9,432 nucleotides of DNA from Chamaesiphon sp. (GTDB lineage: Bacteria; Cyanobacteriota; Cyanobacteriia; Cyanobacteriales; Chamaesiphonaceae). Position 1 is the first letter of the stretch. Each line of letters starts with the position of its first letter. Of the stretch, positions 1 through 5,410 are shown in pieces. Made by a program: the position numbers and the translations under genes. The notes beneath the pieces were generated by a model, which saw only the letters and a program-made list of their open reading frames with translations, made no database searches and had not been told where the DNA came from. The stretch spans positions 1 through 9,432 of the forward strand of contig JAJAZF010000284.1 in the NCBI GenBank assembly GCA_026785875.1, written 5' to 3'.

Positions 1-2
1 CG

Positions 3-377
3 CATGAAATTGTCAAGGGGATTGTCTGTGAAGCTCAACTGATAACGGTTGTGACTGAAGCACTGCGGCGATCGCCTACCATTCATCTAGAAACAGACAT
101 GCGGGCACTCTATAACCCAACTCGCATGAAGACGATCGCCAAAGCAACCATCAACCTAGTTGCCGCGATCGGCAGTACCTGCCCCAACTGCACCTATCCT
201 GGCTTTGAGCCAGTCGAATACCAGCCCGGTCTGCCCTGCTCCCTCTGCCATCTCCCGACATCCTTCACCCGTGTCGCTGTCTACCACTGTCAGCACTGCG
301 GGTTTCGCCAAGAAAAACTGTTTCCAGATGGCATCGAAGCGGTCGATCCGGCACAATGTCTATACTGTAATCCTTAA
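3..377 (+). CDS. DUF6671-like cysteine-rich protein, 5' end outside window
   Basis: The reading frame is open from the left edge through a TAA at 375-377, giving 124 visible residues. The GTG at 51 is therefore not a likely start, and the gene begins upstream. The visible part has the segment TDMRALYNPTRMKTIAKAT followed by a cysteine-rich tail with four CxxC pairs: CPNC (visible residues 60-63), CSLC (79-82), CQHC (96-99) and CLYC (119-122). From memory this matches the C-terminal half of the DUF6671 family, proteins of roughly 280-300 residues with no established biochemical role. The CxxC pairs suggest one or two zinc-ribbon folds (inference). A HIP1 site (68-75) lies inside the coding region. 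No terminator is visible after the stop. The family call is fairly confident; the function is unknown. Confidence 0.8.
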   Translation, partial: HEIVKGIVCEAQLITVVTEALRRSPTIHLETDMRALYNPTRMKTIAKATINLVAAIGSTCPNCTYPGFEPVEYQPGLPCSLCHLPTSFTRVAVYHCQHCGFRQEKLFPDGIEAVDPAQCLYCNP

Positions 378-477
378 TGTAGCTTCTTTCACAGCCGGAT
401 CTCAAGATTGAACGCACTCGCACCGCCCCAGGCGAAATCAAAAAGCAACTGATTCTCGATCGCGATCGGACGGAATA

Positions 478-645
478 GGCGTTGAAACAGAATATCTATA
501 AAAACCTGCAAGATTGCTTTGTAACTCTTGTTGTGAGACAGTTTTGAACATTGAGAATTTTGCAGTTTTAGAGCAAAAAGCCAACGGGATCATGCGGTTT
601 TGAGAGCTATCTTGCAGGTTTTTGCTCATATTCTGTCCCAACGCC
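478..645. repeat. 168-bp MITE-like inverted-repeat element
   Basis: The left arm 478-514 and right arm 609-645 are reverse complements over 37 nt. They match in three blocks: ggcgttg (478-484 with 639-645), acagaatat (487-495 with 628-636) and aaaaacctgcaagat (500-514 with 609-623). The blocks are separated by 2-nt and 4-nt mismatches. The 94-nt interior has no convincing gene; a minus-strand frame across it is not recognisable as a transposase. Terminal inverted repeats around a short non-coding core are the shape of a non-autonomous mobile element (MITE) or an internally deleted IS. No clear target-site duplication is visible at the edges (aata on the left, gagt on the right). Alternatively it could be a long RNA hairpin. 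Confidence 0.6.
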
Positions 646-719
646 GAGTTACTGCTTTAGAACGTCAAAGTAGGTTGATTTGGGCGATCGATACTAGCTC
701 AATCTTGGATACATATTAT

Positions 720-738
720 CCGATCTCGATCTCGATCT
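720..738. repeat. Short CGATCT tandem repeat
   Basis: Three consecutive CGATCT units, followed by the related word caatcgatcg. This is a simple low-copy tandem repeat in a non-coding stretch, probably arising from the general CGATCG richness of the genome. No function is suggested. Confidence 0.5.
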
Positions 739-858
739 CAATCGATCGCACGTTCAATTTCTTGTAAATTGCTCATAAAGTTACTCTAAGTAATAGCTTT
801 CAAGAATTTATCTCATCTAAATTATAGCAATAGATGACGAAATAGAATGACAAATATT

Positions 859-892
859 CGTAGGGTGGGCAATGCCCACGGCTTTAACTACG
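859..892. repeat. Cyanobacterial dispersed palindrome (GTGGGCAATGCCCAC type)
   Basis: The core gtgggca (865-871), a, tgcccac (873-879) is a 7-bp inverted repeat around a single base. An outer pair cgtag (859-863) and ctacg (888-892) could extend the hairpin. A very similar sequence (TAGGGTGGGCATTGCCCAC) is familiar as a short dispersed repeat between genes in many cyanobacterial genomes. It is probably such a repeat and not a terminator, as no T-run follows and no intact gene ends close by. Confidence 0.55.
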
Positions 893-957
893 CTGTTCAA
901 ACATCCTCTAAGTTCTATATTTCGATCGATAATATTTTTAGTTGCTCCTCGCTCCAA

Positions 958-1116
958 TTAGTTGCTGTCGCTTCTCAAAACGGTTACTTCTGGATCTGGT
1001 AATGCCTTTTGTTCGTGAAAATAAGTCGCACATCGTCCAACTGTACCGACACCTGTTCCATTAAAGAGAACATTATCTTGTTGAATAATTAGAGGACGAT
1101 CGTTTGCTGGATTTTC
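958..1116 (-). pseudogene. Fragment resembling type I restriction specificity subunit (HsdS-like)
   Basis: On the minus strand 52 sense codons run from 1116 to a TAA at 958-960. An in-frame stop lies immediately upstream (1117-1119), and there is no usable ATG or GTG start. The peptide contains NVLFNGTGVGTVGRCATYF and then a PDPEVTVLRSD segment. The run D-x-L-F-N-G-T-G-V-G-T-x-G-R followed by a PD-x-x-VT-x-x-R segment is typical of the target-recognition domains of type I HsdS subunits and related methylase specificity regions. A complete HsdS has about 400 residues, so this is a small relic. No methylase or helicase gene is nearby. The call rests on motif recall; the exact subfamily is uncertain. 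Confidence 0.6.
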
Positions 1117-1157
1117 TTAATACTTCGATATCGATCGCTCGTTAATGGTTAATAATT

Positions 1158-3902
1158 TTAAGCCAGCGGCGCAAATCGCTTGAGTAATAAGGCGGGTAAT
1201 ATGACTGGAATCCCCGCACCGATACAGATGAGAGCTTGGAGCGGATCGAGTGGTTGAGTCTTAAAGATGGGGTTGATAACTGCTAATTGACTAAAGAAAA
1301 TCTGAAAGATTGCCGCACAACCGACACCAATCGCCGGAATATACGCAATGGGTTGGGTGCGATCTTTTAACCAGGTAAATATGGATGGCACCAACTGACT
1401 GATACTCAATAGGTAAAAAATTTCCGCCGCAACTAGGGCGTGGACTGCCATTGTCCGAGCCAGATTGACATTGCCAGTGGTTTGCATTGCCCATTCAAAG
1501 ATGCCAAACACGGCGATTAGATTGAAGGTGGAAATGATTAAGACGCGCCAGAGCAATTTGCCAGAGAGGAGGGATCGATTAGGTGGAAGGGGGGATCGCT
1601 GCATGGTGCCGCTCGAAGTTGGTTCAAATGCTAGGGTAGCCGTGAGCGCAACAGAACTCACCATATTTACCCAGAGAATCTGCACGGGCAAAATCGGTAG
1701 AGCGGTACCAGCGAGAATACCCACCAGAATCGTCATTGCTTCGCCACCGTTGACGGGCAGGATAAATTCGATCGTTCTTAGCAGGTTACTGTAAACTGTG
1801 CGCCCTTCTTCTACAGCCGAGGCGATCGAGGCAAAGTTATCATCAGTTAAGACCATATCTGCTGCTTCCTTGGCAACTTCGGTGCCTGTAATCCCCATCG
1901 CGATCCCAATATCTGCCTGTTTCAGCGCGGGGGCATCATTAACCCCATCGCCTGTCATGGCGACGATCTCCCCCTGTGACTGCAAAGCTTCGACCAGTTG
2001 CAGTTTTTGTTCGGGAGCAACCCGCGCAAATACTGTACTGGTGCCGATCGCATTGAGCAGATCTCGATCGGTCATGGTAGCTAATTGCGATCCAGTGAAT
2101 ACGGGTGCCGATTCATCCTGGCTCAAACCCATCTGACGGGCGATCGTTGCCGCAGTGAGGGCATGATCTCCGGTAATCATCACGATCCGAATTCCCGCCG
2201 CCTGACAAGCTTTGACAGCCGCGATCGCGTCAATTCTCGGTGGGTCGATCATCCCCTGTAGTCCGAGAAAAATTGAGTCTCGTTGGCGGAGCCTCCGCTC
2301 GGCGGAATCGAGATCTGCGTGGTCGATATTGCACTGTTGCGCGGAAACTTCCTGTTTGGCAAATGCCAGCACCCGTAAACCTTGGGCAGCCATCTCCTGT
2401 ATCATCCGCTCGATTTGCGGTCGATTTAAGTCAATCTGCTGACTGTTTGCATCCAGTTGGTAACGGCATCGCTGCAAAATTGCTTCTGGCGAACCCTTGA
2501 TGTAAATCGTATTGAAGTCGTCACTCGATCGGTGGTGCAAGGTCGCCATATATTGAAATTGCGACTCAAATGGAATCCCATCCAGCCTTGATTGTTGCTG
2601 CTCTAAATCTGGTAATGTTAACCCCGCCTTTTGTGCCGAGACAATTAATGCCCCTTCGGTGGGATCTCCTGCTACAGTTAGCTGTCCATCCTGCGATTGG
2701 ATCTGAGAATCATTACACAATAAACCAGATTCTAAACACTCCTGTAGCGGAGGAGATTGACTTAGCTCAACAGGTCGATCGTCCTGCAAAATTGAGCCGA
2801 CTGAATTATAGCCAACTCCAGTGACAGTGTAGGAAATACCCCCTGCGTAAATTGCCCTCACGGTCATCTGATTTTCGGTGAGGGTGCCCGTCTTATCCGA
2901 ACAGATCGTGGTGGTACTGCCGAGGGTTTCGACGGCGGTAAGTCGGCGAATAATCGCATGGCGTTTGGCCATTCGCTCCGCGCCGATCGCCAGCGTTACC
3001 GTCACTACCGCTGGGAGTCCTTCGGGAATAGCACTTACCGATAGGGCAACTGCGGCATTCATTCCCTCTGTCCAAGATCCACCTTTGCCCATCACTACCG
3101 CTAGTGTCAGTGCTGCCAAGCCTAAAATAATGTACAACTGCGCCTGACTAAATTGCTCGATCTTGCGGGTGAGGGGAGTCTCCAGTCCACTGCTTTGCTC
3201 GATCAGTTGCGAAATCCGCCCAGTTTCTGTCCGATCGGCGATCGCCACCACGATCCCCCGTGCCTGCCCAAATGTCACCAGACTCCCTGCATATGCCATG
3301 TTAGTGCGATCGGCAAGCACGGCTGAAGCCGCCAGCACAGCGGTGGCTTTTTGGACTGGTAACGATTCCCCTGTCAATCCGGCTTCACTCACTTGCAGAT
3401 CGCGCACGCTGACTAAGCGAAGATCGGCAGGTACTTTATCGCCAGATGCTAGCAAGACCAAATCCCCAGGCACCAATTCGCGAGATTTGAGCCGAATTTT
3501 TTGCCCATCCCTAATCGCCGTCGCTTCTGTAGTGACAGATTTAGTGAGGGCGGCGATCGCATTTTCTGCTTTCGATTCTTGGATAAACCCGATCGTGGCA
3601 TTCACCACCGTGACGGCAAAAATCGCCCCGGCATCCACCCAGTCTTGGAGCAATAGTGTCACAGTCCCAGCGAGTAGTAATAGGTAAGTTAACGGCTGAT
3701 TGAATTCCAGCAGGAACCGGACGATCTGACTTTGCCCTTTTTTGCCCTGAAGTTCGTTAAACCCATCACATTCATGACGGTGTGCCACTGCGGCTGAGGA
3801 TAATCCTGTTGCTAAATCCGTCCTCAGATATTGCTCAACACCATTACTAGAGATTTCGTGCCATTGCAGTTCTGGAGTTTGATTGAGTGGGGGAGATGCC
3901 AT
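1158..3902 (-). CDS. P2-type cation-transporting ATPase (Pma1/CtpF-like)
   Basis: This is an integral membrane pump that uses ATP and an aspartyl-phosphate intermediate to move cations. Reading from ATG 3902 gives 914 aa, a normal P2 length. In order it has an N-terminal cation-ATPase domain, the actuator TGES (177-180), M4 IPEGLP (292-297), phosphorylation site DKTGTLT (Asp336), nucleotide-binding KGSPE (469-473), TGDH (577-580), hinge TGDGVNDAP (650-658), M5 with Asn718 and Glu721, and M6 LWVNMVSS (from about 743). SERCA-type pumps carry an Asp in M6 where this protein has Ser750, so the ion and stoichiometry cannot be assumed; Ca2+, Na+ and H+ are all possible. An upstream in-frame ATG at 3920 would add six residues, but AAGGA (3910-3914) sits 7 nt before 3902, favouring the shorter start. 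It is divergent from the Usp gene. Confidence 0.93.
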   Translation of the reverse strand: MASPPLNQTPELQWHEISSNGVEQYLRTDLATGLSSAAVAHRHECDGFNELQGKKGQSQIVRFLLEFNQPLTYLLLLAGTVTLLLQDWVDAGAIFAVTVVNATIGFIQESKAENAIAALTKSVTTEATAIRDGQKIRLKSRELVPGDLVLLASGDKVPADLRLVSVRDLQVSEAGLTGESLPVQKATAVLAASAVLADRTNMAYAGSLVTFGQARGIVVAIADRTETGRISQLIEQSSGLETPLTRKIEQFSQAQLYIILGLAALTLAVVMGKGGSWTEGMNAAVALSVSAIPEGLPAVVTVTLAIGAERMAKRHAIIRRLTAVETLGSTTTICSDKTGTLTENQMTVRAIYAGGISYTVTGVGYNSVGSILQDDRPVELSQSPPLQECLESGLLCNDSQIQSQDGQLTVAGDPTEGALIVSAQKAGLTLPDLEQQQSRLDGIPFESQFQYMATLHHRSSDDFNTIYIKGSPEAILQRCRYQLDANSQQIDLNRPQIERMIQEMAAQGLRVLAFAKQEVSAQQCNIDHADLDSAERRLRQRDSIFLGLQGMIDPPRIDAIAAVKACQAAGIRIVMITGDHALTAATIARQMGLSQDESAPVFTGSQLATMTDRDLLNAIGTSTVFARVAPEQKLQLVEALQSQGEIVAMTGDGVNDAPALKQADIGIAMGITGTEVAKEAADMVLTDDNFASIASAVEEGRTVYSNLLRTIEFILPVNGGEAMTILVGILAGTALPILPVQILWVNMVSSVALTATLAFEPTSSGTMQRSPLPPNRSLLSGKLLWRVLIISTFNLIAVFGIFEWAMQTTGNVNLARTMAVHALVAAEIFYLLSISQLVPSIFTWLKDRTQPIAYIPAIGVGCAAIFQIFFSQLAVINPIFKTQPLDPLQALICIGAGIPVILPALLLKRFAPLA

Positions 3903-3909
3903 ATTTAGA

Positions 3910-3914
3910 TCCTT
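3910..3914 (-). promoter_or_regulatory. Shine-Dalgarno deciding the ATPase start
   Basis: Read on the minus strand this is AAGGA, 7 nt ahead of the ATG at 3902-3900. It lies inside the coding frame of the longer form beginning at 3920, which has only a weak purine stretch before it. The site therefore supports the start at 3902. Confidence 0.6.
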
Positions 3915-4076
3915 GAGCATATACTCTTAGCCTAACTTAAACCATACATGTCGGTAAGCATTGACAGCAATTAAACAATATTTATCAATGCTTATAATTT
4001 ATGACTTGCTTCAATAAATATTAATTTTTACAGTGATTTATGAAGAAGCAGTAGTGAGATTGCTAGGATAAAAGCG

Positions 4077-4111
4077 GAGCTAGATTGATTAATTTGCAAT
4101 CAACCTAGCTC
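4077..4111 (+). promoter_or_regulatory. Leader hairpin before the Usp gene
   Basis: Arms gagctagattgatt (4077-4090) and aatcaacctagctc (4098-4111) pair over 14 bp with one mismatch and a 7-nt loop (aatttgc). The T-rich tgttttatt follows at 4112-4120, and the ribosome binding site at 4121 comes next. The hairpin-plus-T shape resembles an intrinsic terminator or attenuator, although the stem is not GC-rich. It could instead be an mRNA-stabilising 5' structure or an operator. Confidence 0.55.
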
Positions 4112-4120
4112 TGTTTTATT

Positions 4121-4126
4121 GAGAGG
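4121..4126 (+). promoter_or_regulatory. Shine-Dalgarno deciding the Usp start
   Basis: GAGAGG lies 7 nt before the ATG at 4134. A TTG at 4119 in the same frame would give five more residues but would place this ribosome-binding sequence inside the gene, so ATG 4134 is preferred. Confidence 0.65.
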
Positions 4127-4133
4127 TTATGGT

Positions 4134-4631
4134 ATGACGCTTCCTTTTCAAAAAATTCTGGTAGCAGTAGATCGATCGCCAATTAGCCCGCAGGTGTTTG
4201 CCCAAGCACTAGCTCAAGCCCAAGTTTTTCATGCGACTCTGATTTTGTTGTCGGCGATCGAATTAGACTATCACAACTTCTCCCTCAATCCACCAATGTA
4301 TGCTGGCGGTGAGGCGATTACCCTCAGTCAAGCTGCCATGGAAATTCATCTAGCACAGCAACAACAAGAACGTGCAGATGGATTAGCCTTTTTACAAGAT
4401 CTAGCTCGGCAAGCTGATGCTGTCGGTGTCGTCACAGAAATTAGCCAGCAATTGGGCAATCCGGGGCGATCGATCTGTGATGTTGCTAAAGCTCAATCGG
4501 TAGATCTCATTGTCCTCGGTCGGCGGGGTTATAGTGGCTTACATGAATTGTGGATGGGCAGTGTCAGTAACTATGTCTTACATCATGCACCTTGCTCGGT
4601 ATTAGTCATTCAAACAGTCGCAGCGGATTAA
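4134..4631 (+). CDS. Universal stress protein, UspA family, ATP-binding type
   Basis: A small soluble alpha/beta protein of 165 aa, the usual length for a single-domain Usp. The N-terminal strand ILVAVDRSP carries the conserved Asp13. The C-terminal part has the nucleotide-binding signature G-x2-G-x9-G-S (Gly129, Gly132, Gly142, Ser143) in the run starting LGRRGYSG, followed by PCSVLVI. This marks the ATP-binding class of Usp proteins, which generally dimerise and affect survival or regulate membrane transporters under stress. The gene is divergent from the P-type ATPase, and a decayed paralogue follows it. A role in regulating the pump is possible but only inferred from position. No terminator was seen after the TAA. 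Confidence 0.92.
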   Translation: MTLPFQKILVAVDRSPISPQVFAQALAQAQVFHATLILLSAIELDYHNFSLNPPMYAGGEAITLSQAAMEIHLAQQQQERADGLAFLQDLARQADAVGVVTEISQQLGNPGRSICDVAKAQSVDLIVLGRRGYSGLHELWMGSVSNYVLHHAPCSVLVIQTVAAD

Positions 4632-4714
4632 ACTTCGCTCGGTTGCCAGTCGATCGGCAGATATTAGAACTATATTCCTTGTCCGTTTATATGTATTGAT
4701 AAAAAATTAGTTTG

Positions 4715-4932
4715 ATGGTTAAAAAAATCACAATTGCCATTGGAGATTCTCCAGAATCAGCACAAGTTTTGGAGCAGGGATTGACAAAACCTGGGATGCA
4801 GATCTGATTATGATGGGACGCAATCAGAAATCGATGTTGACTGAGATATTTTTAGGTAGTACCAGCAATGATGTCTTACACCATGCTCATTGCTCGGTCT
4901 TGATTATTCAAACATCGCCAAGCCCAGCCTGA
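4715..4932 (+). pseudogene. Decayed second universal stress protein (Usp) gene
   Basis: ATG 4715 opens a frame reading VKKITIAIGDSPESAQVLEQ, a Usp N-terminus, which stops at TGA 4805-4807. A second frame, from about 4798 to TGA 4930-4932, reads DLIMMGRNQKSMLTEIFLGS and then continues with HCSVLII, a Usp C-terminus with the G-x2-(G lost to Gln-Lys)-x-GS region. Together these give only about 72 codons instead of about 150. The central portion is missing and the two ends are in different frames. The tail matches the neighbouring intact Usp closely in arrangement (SVSNYVLHHAPCSVLVI against STSNDVLHHAHCSVLII), which suggests an old tandem duplication. The first Gly-x-x-Gly is also degraded. It is very unlikely to be functional. 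Confidence 0.85.
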
Positions 4933-5210
4933 ATTCCTGATATTAACACAAGCTTCGATCGCTGCTAGTCGTTTGGGACGCAAGCATATTTGGGCGATGC
5001 GGTTTTGAAGTATTCGGTTGTTGCGGGTTGTCATCGTTTAGGTAGGGTAGTCGGTAAGACGATCGCATTTAAGATCTGCTACTGTATCAGCCATAAACCG
5101 CCGCCATTCGTGACTTTTGAGCAAGCTTGGCGATCTGGGCGATCGACATTTTGAGCACATCTGTCCGAGAGACAACATTACCCTGTTTTTCTTACTTTAC
5201 TACCCCTTAG

Positions 5211-5240
5211 TCTACATTTATCCCCTTTGATAGATGTAGA
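5211..5240 (+). repeat. Hairpin upstream of the mscS-like gene
   Basis: Arms tctacatttatc (5211-5222) and gatagatgtaga (5229-5240) form a 12-bp stem with one G-T wobble and a 6-nt loop. No T-run follows on either strand, so a terminator is unlikely. It could be an operator or an RNA structure in the operon leader. Confidence 0.5.
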
Positions 5241-5291
5241 TCTCTAGGAGCCGATCGTAAAATATTGACAAATAATATCGATCGAGCGGCA

Positions 5292-5304
5292 GGGTTTCAA
5301 ACCC
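5292..5304. repeat. Small perfect palindrome in the mscS-like leader
   Basis: gggttt (5292-5297), one base, then aaaccc (5299-5304). It is short and could be a chance palindrome, but it lies between two other hairpins in the same leader. Confidence 0.35.
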
Positions 5305-5321
5305 CGTCTTTAAAGAGGGAA

Positions 5322-5360
5322 TGTTTTTAGGGCTATTTTTAAATCCCTGTTCTAAAAACA
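5322..5360 (+). repeat. Inverted repeat shortly before the mscS-like start
   Basis: tgtttttag (5322-5330) and ctaaaaaca (5352-5360) are perfect 9-nt inverted repeats. An inner ggg/ccc pair (5330-5332 with 5345-5347) could offer an alternative fold. The structure ends 50 nt before the start codon. It may be a leader structure; a decayed terminator or small repeat is also possible. Confidence 0.4.
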
Positions 5361-5410
5361 GCCTTCTGCTCATCACGCCCTCTACCTTCTGCCTTCGTTA
5401 AAGAATTTTT

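Larger units (their letters stand above)
378..1157. other. Gene-poor spacer with repeats and gene relics
   Basis: No intact gene is seen across about 780 bases. The stretch holds a 168-bp inverted-repeat element (478-645), a CGATCT hexamer repeat (720-738), a dispersed palindrome (865-879) and an HsdS-like fragment (958-1116), each listed separately. Two weaker coding-like traces are also present. On the plus strand, 383-478 reads PDLKIERTRTAPGEIKKQL in its middle and stops exactly where the inverted repeat begins. On the minus strand, 776-738 reads MSNLQEIERAID then stop, which resembles the opening of small cyanobacterial antitoxin-like proteins. Neither is strong enough to call as a gene. 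The spacer looks like an accumulation of remnants. Confidence 0.6.
3903..4133. other. Divergent intergenic region between ATPase and Usp gene
   Basis: About 230 AT-rich bases lie between two genes transcribed away from each other, so the region should hold promoters for both. On the plus strand there is a TATAAT at 3993-3998 and a TTGACA at 3961-3966. They are 26 nt apart, too far to form one standard promoter, so neither is called as one. The Usp side contains the leader hairpin at 4077-4111. Minus-strand promoter elements for the ATPase were not identifiable. Confidence 0.5.
4933..5410. other. Gene-poor region upstream of the mscS-like operon
   Basis: About 480 bases without a recognisable gene. 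A minus-strand frame from ATG 5034 (52 codons, opening MTTRNNRILQNRIAQICLRP) ends inside the Usp relic, lacks a ribosome binding site and is not recognised. The right half holds three inverted repeats (5211-5240, 5292-5304 and 5322-5360). Just before the channel gene, 5361-5397 is pyrimidine-rich with degenerate CCTTCTG/CCCTCTA words, a style seen in cyanobacterial intergenic repeats. A TTGACA at 5265-5270 has no convincing -10 element at standard spacing. The operon promoter is presumably here but could not be located. Confidence 0.5.

Noticed and set aside
51..377. Start of the first gene at the GTG at position 51
   Set aside because: The same frame is open to the left edge of the window and the extra 16 residues look coding, so the true start is upstream.
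438..641. 67-codon minus-strand frame across the inverted-repeat element
   Set aside because: It is generated by the palindromic arms, has no recognisable transposase motif and extends beyond the element on only one side.
738..776. Tiny minus-strand frame MSNLQEIERAID then stop
   Set aside because: The opening resembles small cyanobacterial antitoxin-like proteins, but only 12 residues exist before the stop, and the following CGATCT repeat is not coding. Too short to call.
3163..3687. 174-codon plus-strand open frame opposite the ATPase
   Set aside because: It lies wholly within the P-type ATPase gene, whose motifs are clear in the other strand. Its translation is low in complexity (Ser/Ala/Thr/Arg) with no recognisable domain.
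3961..3998. TTGACA and TATAAT as a sigma-70 promoter for the Usp gene
   Set aside because: The two boxes are 26 nt apart, far beyond the usual 16-18, and alternative partners at correct spacing are poor.
4876..5034. 52-codon minus-strand frame next to the Usp relic
   Set aside because: There is no ribosome binding site, its last third is antisense to the Usp relic, and the peptide is not recognised.
5265..5270. TTGACA as -35 box of the channel operon promoter
   Set aside because: The sequence 16-18 nt downstream (around ggcagg) is nothing like a -10 box.
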